From IMG/VR virus record IMGVR_UViG_3300023174_000439, positions 1 through 32,253 of that record: 32,253 nucleotides of DNA. One strand, 5' to 3'. The position numbers and the translations under genes are program-made. The first letter of the stretch is position 1. Each line of letters starts with the position of its first letter. The notes under the pieces are model-generated. The model made no database searches. It saw only the letters and a list, made by a program, of their open reading frames with translations, and had not been told where the DNA came from. The stretch comes from a virus. Positions 7,081 through 16,397 of this stretch are shown piece after piece.

Positions 7081-7298
7081 CATTTAGATAATATTAATTT
7101 CTTTAATAAATCTTTTATTTCGTCAATATCATTTTTAATCTTTATTACATCTTCTTCTATTTGTTTTGATTTTCCAATTTCTTTCATTTTATCTTCTTTT
7201 GCTTTTAGATATTTTTGATAGTCAAGACTTGAGCAATTAATAATTGCATTAGTTTTTTCGTCCCTAAACAAAAAATTATGATCTTTTACTGGTATCAT
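7080..7298 (-). CDS. Small conserved protein with C-terminal coiled coil, unknown function
   Basis: A 72-aa protein. The N-terminal part IPVKDHNFLFRDEKTNAIIN (residues 2-21) and SLDYQKYLKAKEDKMKEIG look like a small proteins family that I recall next to the large tail gene in marine T4-like phages; the C-terminal half (IEEDVIKIKNDIDEIKDLLK) is a clear amphipathic helix likely to form a coiled coil. Function unknown. The ATG overlaps the stop of the DUF4815 gene by 4 nt (ATGA), so its translation is probably coupled to that of the large tail protein. This could fit an assembly partner or chaperone for that protein, but there is no direct evidence. Confidence 0.72.
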   Translation of the reverse strand: MIPVKDHNFLFRDEKTNAIINCSSLDYQKYLKAKEDKMKEIGKSKQIEEDVIKIKNDIDEIKDLLKKLILSK

Positions 7299-10200
7299 GA
7301 TTTTGTTGCAATTACTCTTAAATCTTTAATTTTTGGATACAAAGCTTGATTTGTTCCAGACATTAAAATTTTAATTTGAAGTCCATTAAATAAAGGAAGA
7401 GCATCTGCCGTAAACTCATAACTTCCAAAATCATTAAAGTTTATAGAAGGAATAACTAAATTATCCGGTAAACTATTATTATCTTTTTCATTTATTATAT
7501 TTCCATTATTGTCTAAATTTGTATATCCTGGAAATAATTCAAATGCTTGTTGTTGTGATGATGTATCATCTCTCAGAATTCTATACATTACTCTAATGTC
7601 ACTAGATGCATCTCGATAAGCATCAAATAGTACTTTTAAACTATCCGCAGATTGTTTTAATTTAATAATTTTTGAAACATAAATCGCTGCATGTGGGTCA
7701 TCAGTTAAACTATTTACTCTAGAATCCGTCACATAATTATCTACTGGTTTATTTAATCTTGTCATTACTGTAATAATATTAGTTCGATCTAAGTCAATCA
7801 TTGGTGATACTTTTGGATCACCAGTCGAAAGTAACATTTCTAAAGTAAATGATTTTGCCCCTGGATAATTCGATAATCTTGCTGTTTCATTTATTTTTGA
7901 AGAAATAATTCTTGGTGATGTTAAAATATTATTAGAATTTAAAGAAATATCTTGATAACCTTGATCTACGAATGATATTTCATTGCCATCCGCACTTGTT
8001 CCTGAAAATGTTCTTATTTTGGAACTAATTTCTGTAGTTTGTGGTAATAGTGTTTGAATATTTGGTCTTATAATATTAAATTGAATATTTTGAGATGCTT
8101 TTGGTCCTTTTGTAGATTTAACAACAGGAGAAAATGCTTCATATGTTCCTCCTGATTTTGTTTCATTAAAAAATAATTCAGAAAAACCATTTACATTACC
8201 GGTAGATCTATCTAAACCTCCAGTAGATTGGTCTAATGCTATACTATATTCATCCAAATCAATATTATAAGATCCAGAAATTGTATGAGTTTTATTTATT
8301 CTTTTTAAAGAAACACCATTTAATTCATATTTAAACACTAATTGATTAGCATCATATGACTCTGGAATAGTACCTCTGACGATTCCAGTTATAGTATTTG
8401 TTGCCACATTTGCCGATGTATATCCAACAATTTCATCTTTAATTAATATGTAACCCGTATTTCCTGCACCTACTGGAATATTTTCAAACGTTGTAAGTAT
8501 TCCAACGGAAGAAGTAAATGAAATATCAGCAGTTGAAGTATTACTATAAGATGTTGCTAATTTTAATGGTGCTAAATCTGGTTCAATTCCACTTAAAATT
8601 ACTTTATTTTGAGAAGAATACATTCCATGATTATTATGATTTACTTTAAATCGTAATCCGTCTTTAATTTCGACAATAGATGTTATGCTAGAATTAGATA
8701 TAGTTGCAATTCCGGAAGATCCTTCATATTGAAGGTATTTTGTCGGATCTGTGTCATTTATTTTTCCTTGAATATTGTCAATAATTAAACTATTTACCGA
8801 TGTAATAATACCAGCAGTATTTGGAATACTTAAAATGAGATTCTTTCCAAGATTTCCTGTATTTGTTGATGCAACACTTAAAATATCACCAACAGCATAA
8901 CCAGTTCCTCCAATAGAAACTGTTGCTGCTATTGCTACTCCATTATTTACAGTCAAATTTACTTTAGCTCCTCTACCAAAACCACTAATACTAATCAAGT
9001 CTACATTTGAGAATACTGTAGTCGTATATCCCGTTCCTGGATTTGTTATTACCAATGTTCCAGTTGTTCCTGTACTGATACCACCAAGAACTTTTACTAA
9101 TTTTGAAGAAAAATTAGAATTATTTTTTTGTGTAATTTTAACACCAGAAGAAAGATTTTGTTGATCAGACGATGAAATACTAGTCCCAATACCAATAAAA
9201 CTCGATTTAGAATACATTTGAATTGGATTTGATCTCAGCGATACAACTTGATCATTTCCGATGTCTAAATTTGGATTATAAAATCTCACAGATCCAGCAT
9301 CAGTTACAAAATTTGCACGATAAATTGTTAATTTCAAATCTTCAAGTTGACTTGGATCCCAAGTAGAACCATTTTGGGATTTAAATAATGACCCCAAAAG
9401 TGGTTGTTGTGAAACTATTATTTTTTCTGCTTCTGGTCTTGAAAGTGTAGAAATGTCCGTTTCTGTCATTCTAGAAATCCAAACATTGTATTCGTCAGAT
9501 GCAGATAAAAGAACTACAGAATAAGAATTTGATGTTTCAAGATAAACTGGAGATGGAAATGTAAATGTGGTTGGAATTGAAGCATCATCAGAGACAGATA
9601 CTTGATCTGGATTTAAAATAACTTCACCAAAAGGCAAAATTGTTTGAGTAGGAAGTCCAGTATTCATAGTTCTAACTTGTAGAGTAACTGGAAGATTGTT
9701 TGTTGATTTGGATTGAAAATAAATATCACATTTAGTTATAAATACACCATTCGAATCCGCAACTTCAAATGATTGTGCAAGTGGATCTACCCATCTTGTT
9801 TGTGTTACTGTGCGATTTGAAAATGTAGTATTTGATACTAATCTTGTATCAGTTTCTGTAGTTATTCTATCATCGGTTCTAGTATTTCTTGATATATCAG
9901 CATTTCTGATACGTAATGTTGTTGCTTCTACATTATCTAATGTTCCACTAGAAGAAAAACTAGTTTCGCCTGAACTTTGTGCGGAACCAGAAACTGTTGA
10001 ATTTGTAGAACTTGTAGTTAATGTAAGAGTTTTTGTTCCTGTCGTAAATACTGGTGCCGATGGAGAAATTGGATCTGGTATAAAAAATGATCCAATAAAC
10101 GTACCGGCATTATCACTAATTAATCTTAAATTGTTAATATTTGCTATTGCGCCACTCGATTGTCCAATCAATTTCATTCCTACTGCAATGCATCCATAAA

Positions 10201-13200
10201 AACTCGAATCCGATTGTAGTTCTAAACTTGCCGTATCAACATTTAACAAATTGGTAGTTGAAGAATAAGAAGAAGAAATTATACTAGTTGTATCGTATGG
10301 ATTTGATACATACACTTCTGATGGATTATTATAAGGTCCATACTTATGATTTTGTGTCGATAATCTAAATTTAATGGTTTTTGATCCCAATACACCAGTA
10401 ATAGTTTCTCCATTAATAAAAGTTCCACTAGACATAGAAACTTCTAATAGTTTTGGTATTACATAATTTGTAATGTCAATATTGTCAAAAAATGCATAAA
10501 ATTGACTATTTGGTTTGAGCCTTCTTGCTATCATTTCAATATTTCTAGATCTCATATATGTTAAAATTTCTCTAGAAATTACTTTATCTCCAAGATTTGT
10601 TGTGTTAAATCTTTCGGAAACTCCAAATTGAATTCCATTTCTTGTTTGATTTCTTGTTGTAATTGATGTTTGATTTGAAAAATTAATAAAACTATCTTGA
10701 AATGTTTGTGCTGTGGTGATTGGGATTCCAAAGTTTTGTCCATCATTTGTAAATCCACCACTTTGGAATGAGGATTCGGAAAGTAAAGACGTTCCAGTTT
10801 GTGACGAAAAAACTGTTGGACCTTGAGATTGTTGTATTCCCGTCCAAGTGGTCTCCCAAGATCCCCAATCGACTGGCGATAATCCAGTATTTGTGTCAAC
10901 ACTTAGTTGTTGTATTGCAGAATTATAAGAACCTTCAATATCTGCAGTTTTCTCTGTTTTTCTAGTTTCAATCCAAGTATCTGACGAAGGATTTAATTCA
11001 ATAGTACCTATCCAATTTACAACATTAAATGGATTTACATTTACGAATCTAGTTGCGTATTTATTTTTAACATATTCAACATCAGTATATTTCAAACATA
11101 CAACATCACCAACTCTTGTGATATTTGGGGAACCAAGATCATTTACAAATCTTAAATCTGCATTTGGGTCAGAAACATTTCCAATACCAATTATTGATTC
11201 TGACCCTAATAAAAGATCAATACTTGTAGTATATGGTTGTGGTTTTAATTCTCCAGAATTTGCATCAATACTACTTCTATATAAACGATTTGAAATATCC
11301 CCACCATTATATGATTTAAAATTATCTACAAAAAAACCACATTTAAACCTATCTAATTGTGTAGTTTTATCTCTAATTGTTAAATTTTGAGTATCGGTTT
11401 CAAGTAAAGACAAAGAAGTGTAATATTCCACATTCGAAAGTCTTTTATCAAGACTTGATATATCTTGCATTCTATATCTTTTATGAGCTGCTAAACTTAT
11501 TTTTGCGCTAGATGCATTAAATAAATATGCAGGTAAATATACTGTTCCTATTTCTAATGAAGAATCCAGACCATTTGGAACTTTTGGTGCGAGTGAAGGA
11601 ACACCTTTATTGATAATAAATGCCCCATCTTTATCTAAGAAAATTCTATCTATTCTAGATAGGTAATAATCATAAGATAGATTTATATTTTTATTTTTTG
11701 CAAAAATATCAGTAGATGATCCATTTAGTGGTTCAAATATTCTTGATTGGAAATCAAATGGTGATAGAGATCCGGAATAACTAGATACCTTTGGTCTGCA
11801 ATCTAGAACATCTGTTAATCTAATTCCATCAACAAATGATATATCTTGATCATATCGATCTTTATCATATGAATTTACACCAACAAAATCACCAGTGTCT
11901 GAAGAACTTATAGTATAATGATTGTAAATTATTTTAATTTTTTTAGATGGGGCAACACTATCTGACTTTCTTATAATTCTTGAATAATCTAAATATTCCG
12001 ATCTTTGCCCATCATCAAATATATAATTATTTTTTATATTTTTATCACCGGGAAATTGAAAAGAGACAGATGCTTGAATTTGTGATTCTTGAAAAATGAT
12101 GGTTTCATTTATTGAAAATAAATTTTCATTTAAATAAACTATATCAATTTGATTTGTTCCTACAGATGATACTAATATTGCTACTGCTCCACTAGATTTT
12201 CCTATAATTAATTCACCTTTTACTGAATTTAAAACATTTGATGTTAAATTTATAAGTTGTAAATATGGTAAGGATGGATTTCCTGTTGTTGATGATTCAA
12301 CAACTGCAATAACATTCGAAACATCTGGAATATTTAAAGAAATTTCTTTATCTTGAACTCTAATACCATATATCGAACTATAAGCCAATCCGTCATTAAG
12401 TGTAGTTCCACCGATACCAGAACCTTGAGATGATGACTTGTTAACAATTAGTGATGAACATCTATTAAAAATTTTCTTTTTAGTTTTAGCATTTATTTTA
12501 TTTAAAGTGTAAGTAAATGTTGCTAATCCATTTTGACTTATATTAAATAATCTATTATTTTGAAGATCAACTTTTTGATTTGAAAGTGTTTCTATTGTTC
12601 CATTAGAAAATGTTAAATTATAATCTTCTTCATCAAATGGAACAAATGTTAAATCTGCAGAAGTTAATAATGAAGATAAATTGGTATATCCATTATTAGT
12701 AATTGTAATCAATATACTTCTTCTTATTGTGATATCGGATCCAGTTAAATTTAAGTTGGCAATATTTGATTTATTTAATTTAGAATATAGAGACACGTTT
12801 GTAGTATTTAAAACTTCAAGTGTAACTTTTTTGAGATCATTAGTCGTAATTGCAGAACTTGGAAGAGATCCAGAACAAATTCCAGAAATAGATGGCAATG
12901 CTACAATTTGCAAACTTTTGGAAGAGGTGCTGATTTGATTTACTTGATTATAAACGGGTAAACTTTCTCCCTGTTTGCTGTAAGAAATGATATCACCTGT
13001 GTTTATTCCAATATAAAAATTCTGATTTGAAGTTGTAACTGTACTAATTCCACCAGAATTTGCCGAAATAGTAAATTGTGTACCAGTTGGTGCAATTGAT
13101 ATTTGATTGGAAAGTAATGGATCTCCAGTAAAACTTACTCCATTTCCAACTAATTGGTGAACATCGGAAAAATTATAGTCTCTAATATTGACAATTGTTC

Positions 13201-14785
13201 TTTCTGTAGTTTCGTTTATTTCTATTGTTTCTTCTTTAATAAAAGAACCAGAAACTTGATACAATTTCATAATATTTGATGAACTCATACTATTCACAAG
13301 ATAACCAGTTGCTCCGCTATTTTTGCCTTTAATAAATGCTGGCAGTGTTTGAGATAATGTTGCATTTAATGTTAAAATTGTATATGTTTGTATATCATAC
13401 AATGATATTTCAAATTGAGTGATTGCATTGGCATATGGAGCATTTTTTAATTTAAGATCATAAACTCTAGAAATTCCAATTTGTTCTCCTGAAGATATAC
13501 CAGCAGTTGCAGTTCTTCCATTGTACAGATTTACATACGATGTTGTACCAAAACCAACTGGAATAGAACCGGTCACGTTATTTAAAACTATTTGTCTGCC
13601 AAGATTAAACGGGATTGCTTGATTGTAATCAGTGTCTGTAGTTCTTGGTTTTTCTAAATCAATTATTGTATTATTAATGGTTTCTACTTCATAACCTCTT
13701 ATGTAAGCTTTTCCTGGGCTTACTGAAAGGCAAAGTAAATCTTTGGATACTTGATTTCCTTGTTTTGTTTTTTGATTTTCAAAATATATTCCATTATTTC
13801 CAGTTCTATTATTTAAACATTCTTTTGGTACTATATCAAATGACTTAATGTAATAGTCACCACTTTCGTCATATGTTCTTCTTGCCAATTCATCACGAAT
13901 TAAATTGTAATTTGTATTTTTTACAAATTTTTGCAATAAACCATTTTCTACTCTTAAAAGTTCAATAAAATTTTCATCATTAAAATCTTCAATATTTTTT
14001 TTAATTAATGATGTAGATATTTTTAATCTATCTGCTCCTGGAGCCGCATAATTTGAAAAACCTTGGGCATTATCAAATAAATCAAGATATTCATCAGATG
14101 CTACAACTATTTCTTCATTAATTAAAAGTCCTACTCTGTAACTTGGCACATTTGTATATTGGTCAAGTATTATTGTTTCTTTGTTTATATTTACAAAAAA
14201 ACCACGAATAAAATAAATACCTTCTTCGATTTTAGCAGCAGAACCAATAGCAGTAGAATTTGAAAGTATTGTTGTCGCAAATGTTGTTCCAGTTCTTATT
14301 GTTGATAGCGAATAAGTAATATCTTCTAAAGTAACTAAATTTTCTCCATCTACAAATGTATTTGTAGTAAAATCGGTTTCACCGGAACTTTGATATTTAA
14401 TATAAAGGGTATAGTTATTATTTTCGGAATCCGAACTATTAATATAAGTTTCTACCTTTGCTTTAACACCACTAGTTTCACCTTGAATTAATTTTCCAAT
14501 TAAACTTTCAATATAAAGAGAAACTGGAAGACCCAAATGTGATTCATCTATTTGAACGCAAGTATACTCGGAATCGTATGCTATTTGTCCAGGAATGACC
14601 ATTGCACCTTCTTTGAATAAGTGCTTACCAAACTTTTCAATTTGGTTTTGTAGTATTGATTGTAATGTTGTTAATTCTCTAGCTTGTATTGGAGTTCCAG
14701 GTTTAAATAAAACTTTTTGATAATTATTTGAATCAGAAAAATCATCAAAATATGGTGATACATTTAAATTGGTGTTTTGTGGCAT
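7295..14785 (-). CDS. Very large tail/baseplate structural protein, DUF4815
   Basis: A 2,496-aa protein. The N-terminus (NVSPYFDDFSDSNNYQKVLF, then KPGTPIQARELTTLQSILQN and FGKHLFKEG) is the DUF4815 signature of large virion proteins in marine T4-like phages. Later landmarks: RRLKPNSQFYAFFDNIDITN (about 1,420), VDPLAQSFEV with DIYFQSK and YSVVLLSASDEYNVWISRMT (about 1,665-1,780), GxGY repeats (about 1,910-1,990), and a C-terminal domain beginning near 2,335 (MTRLNKPVDNYVTDSRVN, KVLFDAYRDASSDIRVMYRI). No signal peptide, membrane segment or enzyme motif is seen. It lies between gp8 and the small fibre genes, where T4 has genes 9, 10 and 11, so it probably forms an outer baseplate arm or short-fibre-like part; that role is inferred. 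The ATG is 6 nt after the gp8 stop. Confidence 0.85.
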   Translation of the reverse strand: MPQNTNLNVSPYFDDFSDSNNYQKVLFKPGTPIQARELTTLQSILQNQIEKFGKHLFKEGAMVIPGQIAYDSEYTCVQIDESHLGLPVSLYIESLIGKLIQGETSGVKAKVETYINSSDSENNNYTLYIKYQSSGETDFTTNTFVDGENLVTLEDITYSLSTIRTGTTFATTILSNSTAIGSAAKIEEGIYFIRGFFVNINKETIILDQYTNVPSYRVGLLINEEIVVASDEYLDLFDNAQGFSNYAAPGADRLKISTSLIKKNIEDFNDENFIELLRVENGLLQKFVKNTNYNLIRDELARRTYDESGDYYIKSFDIVPKECLNNRTGNNGIYFENQKTKQGNQVSKDLLCLSVSPGKAYIRGYEVETINNTIIDLEKPRTTDTDYNQAIPFNLGRQIVLNNVTGSIPVGFGTTSYVNLYNGRTATAGISSGEQIGISRVYDLKLKNAPYANAITQFEISLYDIQTYTILTLNATLSQTLPAFIKGKNSGATGYLVNSMSSSNIMKLYQVSGSFIKEETIEINETTERTIVNIRDYNFSDVHQLVGNGVSFTGDPLLSNQISIAPTGTQFTISANSGGISTVTTSNQNFYIGINTGDIISYSKQGESLPVYNQVNQISTSSKSLQIVALPSISGICSGSLPSSAITTNDLKKVTLEVLNTTNVSLYSKLNKSNIANLNLTGSDITIRRSILITITNNGYTNLSSLLTSADLTFVPFDEEDYNLTFSNGTIETLSNQKVDLQNNRLFNISQNGLATFTYTLNKINAKTKKKIFNRCSSLIVNKSSSQGSGIGGTTLNDGLAYSSIYGIRVQDKEISLNIPDVSNVIAVVESSTTGNPSLPYLQLINLTSNVLNSVKGELIIGKSSGAVAILVSSVGTNQIDIVYLNENLFSINETIIFQESQIQASVSFQFPGDKNIKNNYIFDDGQRSEYLDYSRIIRKSDSVAPSKKIKIIYNHYTISSSDTGDFVGVNSYDKDRYDQDISFVDGIRLTDVLDCRPKVSSYSGSLSPFDFQSRIFEPLNGSSTDIFAKNKNINLSYDYYLSRIDRIFLDKDGAFIINKGVPSLAPKVPNGLDSSLEIGTVYLPAYLFNASSAKISLAAHKRYRMQDISSLDKRLSNVEYYTSLSLLETDTQNLTIRDKTTQLDRFKCGFFVDNFKSYNGGDISNRLYRSSIDANSGELKPQPYTTSIDLLLGSESIIGIGNVSDPNADLRFVNDLGSPNITRVGDVVCLKYTDVEYVKNKYATRFVNVNPFNVVNWIGTIELNPSSDTWIETRKTEKTADIEGSYNSAIQQLSVDTNTGLSPVDWGSWETTWTGIQQSQGPTVFSSQTGTSLLSESSFQSGGFTNDGQNFGIPITTAQTFQDSFINFSNQTSITTRNQTRNGIQFGVSERFNTTNLGDKVISREILTYMRSRNIEMIARRLKPNSQFYAFFDNIDITNYVIPKLLEVSMSSGTFINGETITGVLGSKTIKFRLSTQNHKYGPYNNPSEVYVSNPYDTTSIISSSYSSTTNLLNVDTASLELQSDSSFYGCIAVGMKLIGQSSGAIANINNLRLISDNAGTFIGSFFIPDPISPSAPVFTTGTKTLTLTTSSTNSTVSGSAQSSGETSFSSSGTLDNVEATTLRIRNADISRNTRTDDRITTETDTRLVSNTTFSNRTVTQTRWVDPLAQSFEVADSNGVFITKCDIYFQSKSTNNLPVTLQVRTMNTGLPTQTILPFGEVILNPDQVSVSDDASIPTTFTFPSPVYLETSNSYSVVLLSASDEYNVWISRMTETDISTLSRPEAEKIIVSQQPLLGSLFKSQNGSTWDPSQLEDLKLTIYRANFVTDAGSVRFYNPNLDIGNDQVVSLRSNPIQMYSKSSFIGIGTSISSSDQQNLSSGVKITQKNNSNFSSKLVKVLGGISTGTTGTLVITNPGTGYTTTVFSNVDLISISGFGRGAKVNLTVNNGVAIAATVSIGGTGYAVGDILSVASTNTGNLGKNLILSIPNTAGIITSVNSLIIDNIQGKINDTDPTKYLQYEGSSGIATISNSSITSIVEIKDGLRFKVNHNNHGMYSSQNKVILSGIEPDLAPLKLATSYSNTSTADISFTSSVGILTTFENIPVGAGNTGYILIKDEIVGYTSANVATNTITGIVRGTIPESYDANQLVFKYELNGVSLKRINKTHTISGSYNIDLDEYSIALDQSTGGLDRSTGNVNGFSELFFNETKSGGTYEAFSPVVKSTKGPKASQNIQFNIIRPNIQTLLPQTTEISSKIRTFSGTSADGNEISFVDQGYQDISLNSNNILTSPRIISSKINETARLSNYPGAKSFTLEMLLSTGDPKVSPMIDLDRTNIITVMTRLNKPVDNYVTDSRVNSLTDDPHAAIYVSKIIKLKQSADSLKVLFDAYRDASSDIRVMYRILRDDTSSQQQAFELFPGYTNLDNNGNIINEKDNNSLPDNLVIPSINFNDFGSYEFTADALPLFNGLQIKILMSGTNQALYPKIKDLRVIATKS

Positions 14786-14791
14786 TTTCTT

Positions 14792-16375
14792 TTAAAATTC
14801 CAATACGATTTTTACATCTTCTTTTTGGCTAGAAGATCTGGGAATTGCTGATCTATTATCTATGTATATGATTTCTCCGGACCTTTTATTATATTCTGCT
14901 GATGCAATACCGGAATTAAAAGTAATTCCAAGTTGATATGTTCGATTATTTATGATTGTCGATATACCACTAAATCCAGAACTAATTGATAATGGTGTAG
15001 TTCCATTCATAGATGAACCAGTAATCAATAAACTACCACCAGACCCAGGAGATGAAGTAAATTTATTTATTTTATATCCAACACCAGTTGTTCCTAATCC
15101 AACTGGTTGGTAATATTTAAGAACTCCTGTAATGTTATCCCAAGATGCTACAAAACCAATTGCAGTAGATCCAGTGCTAATAGTTTGAGTAATCGTAGAA
15201 TCTACAGCATAGGTTGTTGCGGTGGTTGCACTTCCGGTAAACTTAAGAGCACTAAGACCACTCACCAAAGAAGTATTTAAAATTTCGGTATTACTTCCTG
15301 ATATTGTAGGATTTTTGATAATACCAACTCTTGCAAAATCATTACCAGAAATAATATCAGGATTTGATTCTAAAGTTTCATATCTAGAATATACAAGAAC
15401 ACGATATGCTCCTAGTTCTCTGTAAATATCATATCCATGCCCACCTTTTGGTGGTATGATTACATCAAATGTGGCAAGTGATGTGGCACCTATTCCTGTA
15501 TTTAATAAAGATGTTGTAAGACCTGGAGCACCTGGAGAGAATTGGATAGTTGCATTTGTATATCCTTGCCCTCCATCAGTAACATAAACATCCATAACTT
15601 TTCCAAAAGAATCAGTAGTTACAGTTACTTTACCATCAGAACCATCTCCTAAAATTGGTATATTTGTAAATGTCGAAGATGCTGGTTCGTAATTATTTCC
15701 TCTTTGTTTAATGACAACTGAATGTATTTTTCCATCTATAGAATTTTCTTTAATTGATATACTCTCTCCAACTATTCCCCAATTTTCTGGAACAGGTATA
15801 AATTCAATTGAATCAAACTTTACAATTTCCGATGGTTTAATTGTATAAAGATATTTCCAAATATATCCATCTCCACTTGTTCCTGCTGCTCTTTGTTCTA
15901 AATCAATAAAAGATGGTTCATCATATGAAGGTCTTCCGTTTGGATTTTCTGGATCTGTTCCATTTTGAATGCAAATATAAACTCTTAAATCTTCATTAAC
16001 TACATAGTAATTTGCTTGATATAAACTTGATTGTTGTGTTACTGGTGTTTTGTTATAAATATTATAATCATTTCTATACATTTCATAAGTTGTTCCAGCA
16101 GTCCAAGTAACTTTTCGAATCATTCTACGAACATCATCCGTAGTAACTTGTTTCATTGCAATTATTGTATCTTTGATGTCATTTTCTTCCTTAAATCCGT
16201 CCAATGGAGATGGCCCAGTGTTCCAAGTAGATGATCCTCCGGCTAAAGGATTTGTAGAATTTGGTTGTCCAATAAAAGTATAATAACGATTAAAAGTTTG
16301 TCCAATACCAATAAAACTTTTAACAAAGGTTTCGGCATTTAATATTCTAAATTGGTCAGATATAATAGCAGGCAT
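14792..16375 (-). CDS. gp8: Baseplate wedge protein, T4 gp8-like
   Basis: A 527-aa protein; T4 gp8 is 334 aa. gp8 is a dimeric wedge subunit that binds gp7 and gp10. The two conserved ends are clear: the N-terminal half has ISDQFRILNAETFVKSFIGI, IRKVTWTAGTTYEMYRNDYN and GDGYIWKYLYTIKPSEIVKF (T4 gp8 has a similar GDGYVWEYLF). The C-terminus has the SGEIIYIDNRSAIPRSSSQK motif and ends VKIVLEF, matching T4's SGEMIYMENR...ILFTF. Between about 215 and 470 is an enlarged region with GxGY-type units (KQRGNNYEPASSTF; DGGQGYTNATIQF). The gene lies 22 nt after the giant gp7 gene, in T4 order. A late-promoter-like ATAAATA lies upstream, but very close to the ATG. Confidence 0.92.
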   Translation of the reverse strand: MPAIISDQFRILNAETFVKSFIGIGQTFNRYYTFIGQPNSTNPLAGGSSTWNTGPSPLDGFKEENDIKDTIIAMKQVTTDDVRRMIRKVTWTAGTTYEMYRNDYNIYNKTPVTQQSSLYQANYYVVNEDLRVYICIQNGTDPENPNGRPSYDEPSFIDLEQRAAGTSGDGYIWKYLYTIKPSEIVKFDSIEFIPVPENWGIVGESISIKENSIDGKIHSVVIKQRGNNYEPASSTFTNIPILGDGSDGKVTVTTDSFGKVMDVYVTDGGQGYTNATIQFSPGAPGLTTSLLNTGIGATSLATFDVIIPPKGGHGYDIYRELGAYRVLVYSRYETLESNPDIISGNDFARVGIIKNPTISGSNTEILNTSLVSGLSALKFTGSATTATTYAVDSTITQTISTGSTAIGFVASWDNITGVLKYYQPVGLGTTGVGYKINKFTSSPGSGGSLLITGSSMNGTTPLSISSGFSGISTIINNRTYQLGITFNSGIASAEYNKRSGEIIYIDNRSAIPRSSSQKEDVKIVLEF

Positions 16376-16384
16376 TTTATTTGA

Positions 16385-16391
16385 TATTTAT
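16385..16391 (-). promoter_or_regulatory. Weak candidate late promoter before gp8
   Basis: Minus-strand ATAAATA (context ACATAAATATC) lies in the 22-nt gap between the giant gp7 gene and gp8, but only 9 nt before the ATG. A transcript from it would be nearly leaderless. A second overlapping ATAAATA lies a few bases upstream, over the gp7 stop. Confidence 0.25.
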
Positions 16392-16397
16392 GTTTAT

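Noticed and set aside
10579-10902. A 107-aa open frame on the minus strand inside the DUF4815 gene
   Set aside because: It overlaps a continuous conserved frame (landmarks on both sides) and its translation is low-complexity Gln/Leu/His-rich, as expected of an out-of-frame reading.
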